In this document: in pieces, positions 44,813 to 56,518 of the stretch
How positions within the stretch are numbered: position 1 is the first letter of the stretch
Layout: each line of letters begins with the position of its first letter
Position numbers and translations under genes: made by a program
The notes under the pieces: model-generated
Databases searched by the model: none
What the model was told of the DNA's origin: nothing
The model's input: only the letters and a program-made list of their open reading frames with translations
Assembly: GCF_000143415.4 (NCBI RefSeq)
Contig: NW_003314274.1
Span: 1,655,484 to 1,719,483, forward strand
DNA: 64,000 bases
Origin: Selaginella moellendorffii
Lineage: Eukaryota > Streptophyta > Lycopodiopsida > Selaginellales > Selaginellaceae
Direction of reading: 5' to 3'

Positions 44813-45771
44813 CTCTCCCCCCCTAGGGAAGATTGACGTCCTCGTTGATGCATACTCGAGTCTAGAATACTGCCAAGGAAACAACCCCAGAAAAAGTTCA
44901 CGGTACTCACATTATGTGAGAAATGCACCAACTTACATGAGTTAGGGGGCAACCTCTTTGTCTAACACGGATGCGCTACCAGCTCAGACACCTTTCGGCC
45001 GTCGCTGACAAGGAAATGACCAATGGAGTCAGCCACCCTTGCTGCTTTGGGTGTCACCCAGCTACAAAAGTGTGATATGCCCCTGCCCGCAAGGATATAG
45101 AGAGAGAAGCCAGAGGCCCCAACCCTCCTGAGCAAAGAAACCAAACCCGTCGATATGGTTTAGATAGACTACTGTAAACAGGCAGTTAGAGTTGTTTACA
45201 TGGTCACGCCCTTTCATGGAATAAGGAACATCGACAAAGAGGCGGGTTATATGAGTGGCAGTAAGGTAAGAGTGTCCGTAAGGACTATCCGACAGGTAAC
45301 TTTCGATACCTGAAGTCACATTCGCGACACTCTCCCCCCCTAGGGAAGATCGACGTCCTCGTCGATGCATACTCGAGTCTAGAATACTGCCAAGGAAACA
45401 ACTCCAGAAAAAGTTCACAGTACTCACACTATGTGAGAAATGCACCAACTTAAATGAGTTAGGGGGCAACCTCTTTGTCTAACGCAGATGCGCTACCAGC
45501 TCAGACACCTTCCGGCCGTCGCCGACAAGGAAATGACCAATGGAGTCAGCCACCCTTATTGCTCTGGGTGTCACCCAGCTACAAAAGTGTGATATGCCTT
45601 GCCCGCAGGGACATAGAGAGAGAAGCTAGAGGCCCCAACCCTCCTGAGCAAAGAAACCAAACCCATCGGTAAGGTTTAGATAGACTACTGTAAACAGGTA
45701 GTTAGAGTTGTTTACACGGTCACGCCCTTTCAACAGAATAAGGAACATCGACAAAGAGGCGGGTTATGTGA
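44738..45771 (-). repeat. 517-bp tandem duplication across LTR/internal boundary
   Basis: Two adjacent units of 517 bp (44738-45254 and 45255-45771) start with the shared GTGGCAGTAAGGTAAGAG. Each contains the last 75 bp of the LTR, the polypurine tract and about 440 bp of adjacent internal sequence. They differ by scattered substitutions. The right LTR copy region carries only a single version. Confidence 0.85.
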
Positions 45772-48700
45772 CCAGTTGACAGTAGCTACCCCATGACTAG
45801 AGATTTCACCATACACACGAAGTGCCGAAGCCAGTCTGCCCATTACTGGCCCAAATGCAAAGATCAATATATTGAAAACATCAAAGTCATAGACAATGAT
45901 ATCTTAGAGATTTAATTATCAGTGAATAAAGCTTAGATTAAAGCACAAAAGTATTCCAAGTAAGTTATAATCCGATAAACTAGTATTACAGTATAGGAAC
46001 CACCAAGATCATTATAATTGGTAAACATAGGAATCACCATCCAACAAAATTCAATAGCAAGTAGATCATCAAGGAAACTCAATGATAAAATTGAACTACC
46101 GAAAATGGCAGATAGCATGCCAAACAACTCACAAAACACAACTCAAAGAACACAAAGTATCATTGACTAACAAGCACAATGCTCGCGAATGTATCACCCG
46201 AAAGAAATAACATCCTAATCTATGAGAACTAACTCGAGTAATAATCAACAAAACAAAATGAATGTTGCAAAGCAAACAAACGCTTGTTCATATTAACCAT
46301 TGCACTAGCCAATCCGAATAGATCCCAGCCAACAACACTAAGGAACTCAAGTTGCTTAAGCAAGTGTCAGCAACATCCTACTAATGTCTCAAACCTAAGA
46401 GACCAATCCAGAGCAAACCACAAACAACTTGTGGTATTGCAAAAAGCCATAAGCTATCAAAGAGAACAACTAACCATCATGAAAGATCATTAATCATCCC
46501 ATCAATAAAAGATGTGCAGAATCATCGTCTTAGAAGGAATCCACCATCCCGAAGAATAGCAAATCAATCTAGATCAACGATAATCAAGCAAAACCTCGTA
46601 CAAGGATAATCAATTATCCTAGATGATAATCAATCATCACTAATGATTGCTAAATGCAAATACTAACTTGTACATCGAAGCTAAAGAGCCAAAAATGCCT
46701 TCCCCACAACAACTTTTAACAAATGGAACAATGAGCATAATAAACTCAAAGGACATAAAGTTCGAAGAAGCCTATAGCCAAGTCTTGCCTAACAATGATC
46801 ACAAGTCTCGCACGAACTAACTTCAATGCTAAAGAAGAAATCATGGTAGAACCATAATATCCCCTTTAATACATCCATAAGCTAAACTTCATAATGCGAA
46901 AGCTAATGAAGAGCATGTCTGCATCAATCCAAAAGCCAAGCATAATGAAGTTATGCTCAACAAGTGATCATCTAATCGATCCTCCATGAATCCATCTATA
47001 GCAAGACGTAGCTCATATCGTAACAAGCACAAGGGGAATCATCAATGATCAATATATTCCAATTCAAACCCAATAAGGATTTAAACTTTCCAATATTGAT
47101 CACTAACTCTTTTGCTTGTAGAGTTAGTATAGTCCACGACTGAATCACTTTTCAAGGACAAACTTAAAGCTCAACCCTTACTAAACAAACTTATCAAGAA
47201 CACAACTAACTCAACTTGCCACTCAGTTCATTTGAACGTCAACACAGTTGCTAACTAGCAAATGCATGAATGCCAACAACACAAAGCTAAAGCCAAATCA
47301 TCAACACTTTTCATCAAGACTAATGAAACTCAATATCAATCCTAAGGAAAGACATTTCATTTCACTCAAGTCTCAATATTAACAATATCAATGACAAGGC
47401 ATCACTTCAATGCCATTAACACCAGGACAAAACTAAAAGAAAGCAAGAGTGAATCACCACTCGGAGCTTTCCAGCAACCAAGCTAACCAAAGTCGAAGAT
47501 ACTATACTTAGTATCCAAGACCAATCCTTCAGCAAAACTCAGTGACAGATAACATATCATCAAGGAGTGAATCACCACATCCAAGACTCAATGAAATCCA
47601 ACACTATAGACCAAACGTAACCAAATGATATCGACAAAGGAATTGATATGCTAACATGGAAAAAACCATGCCAGCCTAATGACACGATCCTCCGCAACAC
47701 CATCTGGTAAAGCAAGCCCATCACCGCTAAATCATCATCGAGCAAAGCAAGTGTCAAAAGTCCTTGACGAAGTCTACAAGTAATCACTAGTTGCAAAGCA
47801 ACTAATAATCACTCCTCAACTTGCCTTCACAAGACCCAAACACCAACTCTTGTCATCAAGTTATATACTTGCCTAATATGAACGTGATACCCAGGTACGA
47901 GATAAAAGTTCATAGACAAGCACAAACTAAATGACCACTCGAATCCAACTCAACCGCAATAAGCTCACTAAAACATTTAGCCACTAGCTCTGAGCATGCC
48001 TTTGAAGAGGCTAGCTATACAATCAACACTTAGTCGAAACTAAAGTGAAGACCATAAGATGGACTCATATCGGTACACAACCTCCTCATAGACAAAGCTA
48101 TAGTATGGGTACCAATATCTCAACCTCAAACAACTAAGTTGGACATCACCATCCTTAGCCAAGGCGCAGGATCACCAAGATTAAGTCAAGATCAGTGAGA
48201 GCTCACTACTCTCATAGAGTCTTAACAAAATGCAAGGTGCAACCTGCCACTGAGCATAATGCTACAAAAGAAAGGCACAAGAGTCACCCTTTTTAGAAAA
48301 GTGCAACGGTCACTTTTCTACACCAACTCTAGACTCTATCCAACTCAATTGCATTAACCCCAAAAGTCAGTATCCTTTTTAGGCTGCATCATACAAACTA
48401 CCTACTAAGGTTTAGGCTAACCAAAGTCAACTCCAACCCCTTCACTAGTTTGTATTGGCTTATGAAAATGGAATGGTTTTCGGCAAAGTGATCAATGGAT
48501 CAGCCATTGGAAAAGCCTAAGAAAATTTGTGGAAAATTTTCCATTCTAGAGAAAGAATGACTCTCAGTCCAGGAATGCAAACTTTCAAGACTCAACCAAC
48601 TTCTGCCTACCTACTACTTCACATAGGTTCACCTCAACACAAATTCTCATGATCCAACAATACGTCTAAGCATCGAACATTTTTGCCCATCTAATTGATA

Positions 48701-50268
48701 TTCAACACCGACACCCGCAAAGTGCAAAATGAACATCTAAAGCTTGATCACGAAGACCACATCGTCAGATATCCACATTGCACTAACACTCTTCTTCAAC
48801 CACCTTCAAGATCCAATGTGAAGCCAAAACACTAACAAGAAAAATGACATGGAAAATCAAGCTCTAAGGAAAATTCCTCATCACTCAAATCAACAATGCC
48901 ACTTCCACTAACACAAGTGCTAGCAATGTCAATGCATCAACCTCACACCTTCTCCATCCAATAATCTACTCCAAGTGCTAACGGATCAACAGATGAGTTA
49001 TAGCAAATGAATGCTACAACCCATTCCCAACACCTTATGGGCAAACCCTCAAAGAAACAAGGTACCAACTTAAGCTTAGCATAATGAACCACCATTGAGA
49101 ATCCAGTCAAAACTACTACAATGCTACTTCATGCAAGTAGACTAGCTTCTCCATCAACCACTTTGGGGGTTGATCATCGTTTATCCAAGCAACTTTGTAA
49201 ACACATTGTTTACTATCACATGGATATGATATATAATCACAATGACTTGATCATCAATCGAGCAACACTACGAGCATCACCCATGTCACTACTACAAAGG
49301 TTTACATAAATATCAAGTGTCAACTCAATTCAATAAAATGTAACATAAATGCCACCACCAACTTTTGTTCACAACACAGATAAGTTCATACCACTCTTTT
49401 TCTGACCAAACTCAAAACTAATCCAACACCAAGCTACTCAAGGAGCAATAGCAAGGTTCCCCGGAAAAGAATTGAGCATTGCAACCCAAGTCTTCCAATA
49501 GCAAGCTTAGACAAAATGGTATAGCACTTTACCACTATCCATCCCACAACTCACCATTGTAAGACCACCATCTCCAACATGCATCAAGATAGGGACTCTT
49601 GATTGCATGATGTGAATACAAGCAATGAGTTAACACCTCGTTGCGAATCATTTCTCCAAAAGAGAAGATGATTTACGTATTTGATCCTCCATCCCCAATG
49701 ACTCTCTTTTCGGTCTCATCTTTGACCAAACCTCAAGCTTGCTTTCGCACTGCCTTCAGTTCAATCGAAGAAAAGTTTATGAGAGAGCATGGCCATGATT
49801 ACTTGAACCAATAGATTAATCCCTATAGTCTTGATTGATCCACTTATAATCATGCCTAGGAAGGATCCACTAGTGCCGTGCTAAACAGCTACGGACCAGC
49901 CTATTTGCCACTCATAGCAAACTCAGGGAAAGTTTACTTTCACCCACGGTACATGGAACAACTCATGGAACCACCGATAGGCTAACATTAATCCTGCCAA
50001 CTCAAAGTGTAACCTCAAGTTGCTAATGTGCCTCACTCACGAGCCCAAGCACAAACTCGTGCAACCGGAACAACTCAAATCCATCTTATGAGCCCAAGAG
50101 CAAGCTCACATAATTACGGTACAAGAAAGTAACCAAATCCATACCCAAGGAACGATTGCGAAGTCTTTGCACCAAAACGTGTACCCACTCGGATCATCGT
50201 TTTCATCTCTGTGTATGCAACAAGACTAGTTGCCCAATCTCATTGAATAGTACTCGTTGAGACTCATC
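45772..50268 (-). other. Internal non-coding region of the inner LTR element
   Basis: AT-rich (A-rich on the plus strand) and full of stops in all six frames; the longest open stretches are under 80 codons and lack family motifs. No gag, protease, RT or integrase signature was found. This matches LARD-type elements that are mobilised in trans. Confidence 0.75.
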
Positions 50269-50279
50269 CTCTGATACCA
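50269..50279 (-). other. Primer-binding site of inner element (initiator tRNA-Met type)
   Basis: The complement reads TGGTATCAGAG, the standard plant LTR-element site for the 3' end of initiator tRNA-Met, two bases from the LTR start at 50282. It fixes the element's minus orientation. Confidence 0.9.
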
Positions 50280-50281
50280 AA

Positions 50282-51443
50282 TGTAGCGCACGTGGTTTTG
50301 ACCCTTTATCCTATGGTGATTTACCATAGGATAACACTACGAAGCGGAACCTAAACCCTCTTTGTGCCATGTGACAGATGCCACATGTCATATGCCACTT
50401 GTCTATGCCACGTGTCCATAGGAACCCGAGGTTCAGGGCCTTGGGCCACTGAACGAAGGAATAGTGCCAAACTCCCAAGCATGGAGCCAAGGAGTGATGG
50501 AACCGGACCACGGAGCAACTCCCGAGCATTTAGCCCAAGGAGCGAAGGGACAGGAGCCCGAAGTGACTTGGAACAGTCTTAGAGCAACTAGCATCCTAAT
50601 GCCAGGACCAGCACACAAAACGGAGCCAAACGGAGTCTGGCACTATTTCGGCATACCGGTGGCCTAACGTGAAGATATGGGTACTCCACTAGTTAGCATG
50701 GAATGGAACTTGGGCTTAGACCCAAGCCGGACGCAGAACAAGGACAGGCACGCAAGCGAGAGCTAGACTATGCCTTAGGTTGGTCGGCCATGCCCGACCT
50801 ACCCACTAACCCTACTATACATTTGGAACCCCCCACAGCCCCCCCCCCCCCCCCCCCCCCCCCCGTGAGGAACACACGCTTTGAGCTTTCACCACAAGCC
50901 TCCCTTAGTATCAGGAGTTAGTCTCTGGGACAAGCTCAAAACTTACTAAATATGGAATGGCGCTAAAATGCGAATTTGGACATGGGACGAACACCATTGT
51001 GTTCAAGCCGATCTCTACATTCCGTAGATATGCCAAATGAGCAAATCTAGACACTTTCCATAAATAGCATTTAGGACCGAAATGAGACTAACACAAAGGG
51101 CATGATAGCGAGGGTGTTTGGCAAACACGGTAAACTATCATCCAGCGACATTGAGGGACCAATCTCAATACGCGAGGGTTCTTATCACTAGCAAGTGCAA
51201 GACAAAACGAGACGGAAACTCCTTACCGGGCTAAATATGCTTAGCTAATAACACGTAGGGATTCCGTCCTTATGCTCGTCCGGTCTAAGTACACTCGAAA
51301 TGCCCAGTTAACTCCACTAACACAAGAGGGACTGATAAAGGGTCCAGTAATACCGACCTCCTGCTGTCGTGGCAGTAAGGTAAGAGTGTCCATAAGGACT
51401 GGCCGACAGGTAACTTTCGAAACCTGAAGTTACATTCACGACA
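50282..51443 (-). repeat. 5' LTR of inner element
   Basis: 1,162-bp LTR matching 43667-44812. The length difference is mostly an expanded homopolymer of 26 C at 50839-50864, where the other LTR has a short interrupted C tract. The hairpin is conserved at 50306-50334. The right end GACA is followed by the GATTG target duplication. Confidence 0.9.
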
Positions 51444-51448
51444 GATTG

Positions 51449-51591
51449 GCACCAAGAGCAGGAGGAGTTGTACCATATGCTGTGAACGCCGCCATCAACT
51501 GAGTTTGGTTGTTCAATTGCAAGTGCATAGTATCAAGCAATTGTACCAACTACTGCTCCAGAGTCAAAAGAGGAGATTGTTGATCTGCCAT
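51449..51591 (-). pseudogene. Outer element: N-terminal end of gag
   Basis: The minus-strand frame starts at ATG 51589-51591 and reaches the insertion point of the inner element at 51448, with one in-frame stop. The reading continues on the far side at 43661. A purine-rich leader (51600-51810) connects it to the primer-binding site. Confidence 0.7.
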
Positions 51592-51808
51592 GGAGACGAA
51601 TGAAAAAGAAAGAGCAAAAGAAGAGAAATGACAAAAAGCTAGAAGGAAATGGTAGATCTAAACAATGCAAAAAGCTAGATCTAAACCAAAATCCTGAAAG
51701 GAAAGAACAAAAGAAAAAAAATGGAAAAAGCTAGATCTAGACAATGCAAAAGCTAGATCTAAACTGAAATCCCAAATCCAAACACTCCTCAGGGACAATC
51801 AAAGGTGC

Positions 51809-51823
51809 CCCTCACCTCCACCA
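51809..51823 (-). other. Primer-binding site of outer element
   Basis: The plus strand reads CCCCTCACCTCCACCA ending one base before the LTR at 51825. This is the form of a tRNA 3' end including CCA, so the element used a tRNA other than initiator Met. The specific tRNA was not identified. Confidence 0.7.
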
Positions 51824-51824
51824 A

Positions 51825-51999
51825 TGTGAGTGTATAGAATATAGAAAGGGAATACAGAAATGTGTATATCAATTAGCCCAAAAACATTATCTTAAATATA
51901 GGAGCGAGTGGTCCGGATTGAAACCAATCCGACGGTTACCAAAAGCCCACTACGCTAATATTAGTACACGGCATTGTAGCCGTACACTTGGCCCTTACA
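51825..51999 (-). repeat. 5' LTR of outer element
   Basis: 175-bp LTR paired with 40279-40453, TGTGAG...TTACA, followed by ATATT. It differs from the other LTR at about one site in nine by eye. Confidence 0.88.
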
Positions 52000-53328
52000 A
52001 TATTAAATTAAATTCCCAAATAAATGCAAGATTGGACTGGAAACCAATTAAGCTGTTCTAATACAAATCTTAATAATTGTTTACCATTTTTAGTTTTCTT
52101 AAGAAATTAAAATATGTAGATATTCTAGGATATTCTACTATCTAACAGTTGTTATTCATTTAGATTAGTCTTGTATTTATAATTTATGAATATGTTTATA
52201 ACTTATAAACTTTCTTAAACACTCCCTAATATATTCTAGTTTATTTTACCATCTAATGATTGATACACAATAATGTTAATCTTGTGTTTATAAATTATGA
52301 ACATTATTTATAATTATAAACTTCCATTTGATAAATTAAATTAATAATCCAAAACCTTGATTCCACTATACTTCTAAACTTTGACAAATCCCCAGATTTT
52401 TGTGCAATAACCTCTATCACTTGGAATAGTGGGAGCAATGAAGCTATACAAATGATAATATTTAGTTTTGGAGGAAGGGTATCTTTGGTTTGGGGAAAGA
52501 TATAGTCAATATGTTTGATTTTGGCACTTATTCAGTCCTAACTTTCATGACTATGGCACAATAATGGAAACTCTTCAAGAATTGTTCAATGGTGAGAATC
52601 ATCTGGAGTTCAAATAATTGTAGCTCACATCCAAATACTCCAAACATGTTATATTGACAAATATAGCTGCCCAATCCAATTTTCAAAGATACAAAACATG
52701 GTGGATGGAAAAGGTTATTCCACATAAAGCTTAACAAAACTATGCAGCTAAGTATTTTAATAGTACTTAACTTGGTCACTCCTCTTGTTAATAGATTTTG
52801 GATCATCCTTAGAATGACACTAGCTATTATGAAGATCTAATTATTCCCAGCATACTTGCTATTCAATTCCTCTAAGCACCATTTTGCTAAAATCTCAATC
52901 AATCTCCTCTTGGATCTATGTGTCCATTGATCATTGGCCCTTCCTTTTACACGGCTTTGTTATGTCCTTGGAAGACAGTCTGAACAACATTTGCGCCTTG
53001 ACCATAAGCGTGCAAGACAGAAAATGGAGATTTATAATTACAAACGAATTAGAAAAAGTTACATCTCAATGCTTGAATGTTCTAGGTATATTTACTATGA
53101 TTCAACATTATCATAGCTTGGTCCGAGGAGTGTTTTGATTCTTTGAGTCCTTTCAGTGCTATTTGTAATGCTTTGGCTTTTATGGCTGCTACTCTAGCAT
53201 CTGGCTGGAAAAAAAACCTTCATCCATCAATGCTATGAACTTTAACGATCTCAGTCCACCTCAAACAGCTTTAGGAAAAGTGGCTACAAAGATGCAGGAA
53301 CCATAATCCATTTTTCTTCAATTGACTC
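52000..53328. other. AT-rich interval, no gene seen
   Basis: Strongly AT-rich sequence with no supported coding frame. It resembles the AT-rich DNA left of the retrotransposon (39.5-40.3 kb), so the pair of flanks represents the original insertion target region. The last 100 bp may be 3' UTR of the GTPase gene. Confidence 0.45.
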
Positions 53329-54586
53329 TCAGTAAACCACAACGGGTTCTCCCAAGTTGTAGTTTCTGGAGATGTTACAGCGCAGATCGAACACCTTGGC
53401 CACGATGATCTTGAAGATCTTGTGGATGTTGATGTTGTGCGTGGTGCTGGAGAAGAAGAGAGACGCACCCATTGTCTCGGCATAAAACATCGCCTGGTTA
53501 CCCGGAGTTAATTCCTGGTTGGAGAAAAAAGGCAGGAAAACTGGACAATTTACCTGCTTGGTGATTGCCACCTGAATGTCTTGGGGGAAATAGATAAACT
53601 GGTCATACTTGCTTCCGACTAGAATAGGAATAGCACACTGTCATCAGAAACAGAAACGTTAGATAATCTTCCTGACCAAACTCCAGAGCTTAGCTTTTAA
53701 TTACATTGTTAATTTTCCTGGACTTGATGAACCATTCTTTGACACTGGGAAAATCCAACGAAGAAAGTATGAACAGCAGGCCGATCGCACACAAAACAAA
53801 GATCCTCAACGACAAAATACCTCTTGAGAGTCGAGCGTTTCGTGAGATCAAACATGAAAATCACGGCAGCAGCACCCTCGCAAACACTGGGAAGAAGATC
53901 CTCAAACAATCTGTCTCCTGCCCAGGAAAAAAAAACCGAAACTTCGTCGCTAGGAAGAAGAAAAGAAAGAAGGAATGGAATGCAGACTCTACTCTAGGAT
54001 GAAATTCGGCAGCATTACCAGACCTCCAAGCTCCCAGATGCTGAAAACAATCTTGGCATTCTTGATCCTCAGGCACTTCTCTCGCAAAGCCACACCTAGA
54101 GTTTGCGCATAATCCTCTTCGCAGTGGGGATGGAGCTGTGACTCCGGATCATCCTCCAGCTCGGGATCCCCTTGAGTAGTCCCAGCGCTCACATACTTGG
54201 CCTGGAACAAAAAAAAAAAAAAATTGAGAAGGATCCAAAACCACACTCGCTTATACGAGAGAAAGACTCTCGCTAAGCTCGGATTTGCTTACCAGAAAGC
54301 TTGTTTTCCCCGACTCACAGTCGCCAACCGTGGCAACCTTGAGCACCACCGCGTCCTCCGATCGATCCGCCTTGCTCAGCGATCGAATTCTCATCCTGTG
54401 ATCCTCATCGTCCTCACCATGGCCCACCTGTGGATTCCCAGCGCCGGCATTCCCACCATGAGCTCCAGCGCTCGCGGCCACCGCCGCTTGCCGCTCCGCC
54501 CTAAGCTGCTTCAATCGCCTGTAAGGGATCGTGGACGAGGTTGTGGCCGTCGCCGCGGCGCAGCACGATCTGGCCAGCGTCACCAT
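53329..54586 (-). CDS. SGP1: Spg1/Tem1-like small GTPase (plant SGP family)
   Basis: Six exons (54293-54586, 54024-54201, 53821-53917, 53705-53744, 53554-53637, 53329-53493) give 858 nt (285 aa) from ATG 54584-54586. An Ala/Arg-rich N-terminal extension of about 85 residues precedes the Ras-like domain. P-loop GDCESGKTSF spans the first intron region. IVFSIWELGGDR corresponds to the switch II DxxG position with Glu-Leu in place of Thr/Ala, and IFMFDLTKRSTL follows. The base-specificity motif is GSKYDQF instead of NKxD, and FFSSTT stands for the SA motif. These departures, including VGSKYD, are characteristic of Spg1/Tem1 relatives that work in the septation-initiation/mitotic-exit module; Arabidopsis SGP1/2 interact with MAP4K-type kinases. 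No lesions. Confidence 0.88.
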
Positions 54587-55121
54587 GGATTGGCGCTGGA
54601 ATGGTGCCGATCTAGACGGGAGAGCTGGAGAGATGGCGGCATCTCGCCATAGCCGGCGGCATGGAATCGAGGAGGAGGCGCTGGAGATCTGGGAATGATA
54701 GGCTTGTTTAAAGCAAAATATTTGCTGTGGGAGCTCGACTATTGAGAGGAGACTCTCGAGCTCAGCGAATATTCTCCCCCTTGGGGCGCGGGGCCCGCCC
54801 GCCCAGCGTGGAACGATCCGACGGGCGTTAGCTGTCCAGGTCCCGCTAGTGGGGACGTGTCAACCGTAGGATGTCATGCGTTTTTTGTCCTAATTAATTA
54901 GGGTAGAGAATGCTTAACTTTAAAGGCAAAAGCTTATGGTTAAACTAAATATGCAAGCCCTAAAGGTTTAGGCAGTTTTATTGGTTAAAAAGAATCGATA
55001 AGTCGACACTTTACTAAGAACACAAAAAGTAAAGTGATTTTAAATGATAACTACAGTCAAAGAACTGTTTTGGACCACATGAAATAAAAGAGAATGAAAG
55101 GAAAGAAGACTTGTGATCACC
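54587..55121. other. Intergenic region, no gene seen
   Basis: Contains the promoter side of the GTPase gene (GC-rich to about 54850) and then AT-rich DNA leading to the 3' end of the F-box copy. No reading frame is supported. Confidence 0.45.
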
Positions 55122-56162
55122 TCAAACTTCGAAGAACAGTACCTTGTCTATGATTTGAAAGTCCTTGAAGATCTCGTTGTCCATCGTCCACTCTTTGCTA
55201 CGCACATCATACTCGATGATCTTGCCTTCGTCAAACACCCAGATCTTGTCTTCCCCATTGCTACAAATCTCAACCTCCTCACAAGCCCCTGCCACCTTGA
55301 ACGACTGATAATCCCACTTGCCATCTGCATCATTGAGCTTGTGCACTGAAAGCACAATCTCTCCCTCGTGAAACTCTACGACCATCGCATAGATGTCGCC
55401 CTTGCACACAAATATCCCGGACGTCGTCCAACGGAGGTGGCCGTCGACGCGCAACGGGACTGCCAAATCCATAACATCCAGCCAGGGATTCCCGCGCTTC
55501 TCTGGATCAAACCCCCTGACCCTAATTTTAGGAGCGCAGTAATCTCTTACAGCGAAGAAAGGCAGGGTCGTCACTGGCCAAGAGCACAAGTAATGCTTTG
55601 GAACATCCCGAACGCTCCAGTGCGAAAACTGTGTGTTGAAAGTGAAGAGCTCGTTCTTCGGGATGGAGGCCACCACCACCACCATCCTGTCCCGTGTATA
55701 GCCATCCAAAGAAGCAATCCCCCAAAAGTTCCACTCCTCGTTATTGGCCGTCCAAGGCAGTGGGATCTCCTTGAAAATCCTCCCAGCGATAGGGTCGCAA
55801 AGCACAAGCTTGGAGAGCTTGCAATGGAGTGAGACCCCAATGCACCACAGCCCCATGCAGGATCCAAAGAGTGCCAGCGAGATGGCGGTGCCTTGGGGTA
55901 GCAGCGATGGCGGTAGCGCCAAGCTTGTGTCCACCCATTTCCTGTCCTGGACGCTAAACATTGCGTAACCACCGTCACTACTCTTGCTACTAGCCATGAT
56001 CCACTGCTCGCGCGGCCTCGTCTTGCACTCTCGGTACATTACCAGGAAGTTTTGGCTGCGCAGCTTGGTGCGCCATTGCTTGCAGACGCGCCGCGCCACA
56101 GTGATGGAGGTGAAAGGCAACTTGCAGAAGATCGCGTCCTGGAGCTGCTCCGGAAGGCCATT
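55122..56162 (-). pseudogene. F-box protein copy A, 5' end lost
   Basis: Paralog of the F-box gene at 56519-57565, about 80% alike by eye. The reading frame covers an F-box (LPEQLQDAIFCKLPF, then VCKQWRTKL) and a kelch/beta-propeller-like associated domain (SLALFGSCMGLWC, LVLCDPIAGRIFKEIPLPW, EWNFWGIASLDGY, RGFDPEKRGNPWLD, VHKLNDADGKWDY). Homology stops right before the F-box: upstream are FNG and then an in-frame TAG at 56166-56168. No ATG precedes the F-box. The first in-frame ATG lies inside the frame at LVMYREC (about 56036) and would give a protein without the F-box. An unseen upstream exon using the CGATAG acceptor near 56167 is the alternative. The rest of the frame is undamaged. Confidence 0.7.
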
Positions 56163-56518
56163 AAACCGCTATCGCATCTTTGTTTACCCTAATCGTGTGT
56201 CTGTAAGCTTAAGTTTGTCATGTTTATTTCCTGAATTTTGATTACAACCAGGCAAGAGCTTTTTGTAGAGGAAGATCCATTCAGAAAAGGATGTCTTCCC
56301 AAAAGATACAAGCGAATCTCAATGTTGTGAAGTTGTGGCTGTTCCATTCCTTTAAACAACAAATTCAAGAGAATTCATTCAAATTCATTCTGTACTCAAG
56401 AGAATTTAGATCACACTAGAAATGGAAATGATTTTAAGTACTGCATGGTGCTTGTAAAGACCACTCCATAGGAACACAAAAAATAAAATGCAAGTCACCA
56501 GCTTACGATCTGATCACC

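Larger units (their letters stand above)
43667..51443 (-). mobile_element. Inner non-coding LTR retrotransposon (LARD-like), nested in gag of outer element
   Basis: Long terminal repeats of 1,146 bp (43667-44812) and 1,162 bp (50282-51443) start TGTAGCG and end GACA. A perfect 5-bp target duplication GATTG flanks the element (43662-43666 and 51444-51448). On the minus strand the PBS TGGTATCAGAG (complement of 50269-50279), complementary to initiator tRNA-Met, lies 2 nt from the 5' LTR. A polypurine tract (complement of 44813-44823) abuts the 3' LTR. The roughly 5.4-kb internal region is AT-rich and has no gag or pol frame on either strand, so the element is non-autonomous. The LTRs differ by only a few percent, so it is younger than its host element. 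Confidence 0.92.
40279..51999 (-). mobile_element. Outer degenerate Ty3/gypsy LTR retrotransposon, interrupted by an inner element
   Basis: Two 175-bp direct repeats bound the element (40279-40453 and 51825-51999), each starting TGTGAG and ending TTACA. By eye they differ at about 19 positions (about 11%), indicating an old insertion. The orientation is minus: a primer-binding site abuts the right LTR (51809-51823, complement ends in TGG) and a polypurine tract (complement of 40454-40470) abuts the left. The flanks share ATAT, a likely short target duplication. Internal order on the minus strand is gag, protease, RT start, integrase. All frames are damaged, and the catalytic core of RT plus RNase H is missing. 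A second element is inserted at 43667-51443 within gag. It is a dead copy. Confidence 0.9.

Noticed and set aside
44940-45000. tRNA-like string on the minus strand (GAGCTGGTAGCGC resembles a D-arm), repeated near 45460-45520
   Set aside because: No T-arm GGTTCGA box and no convincing anticodon stem or acceptor pairing; it lies inside the LTR element internal region.
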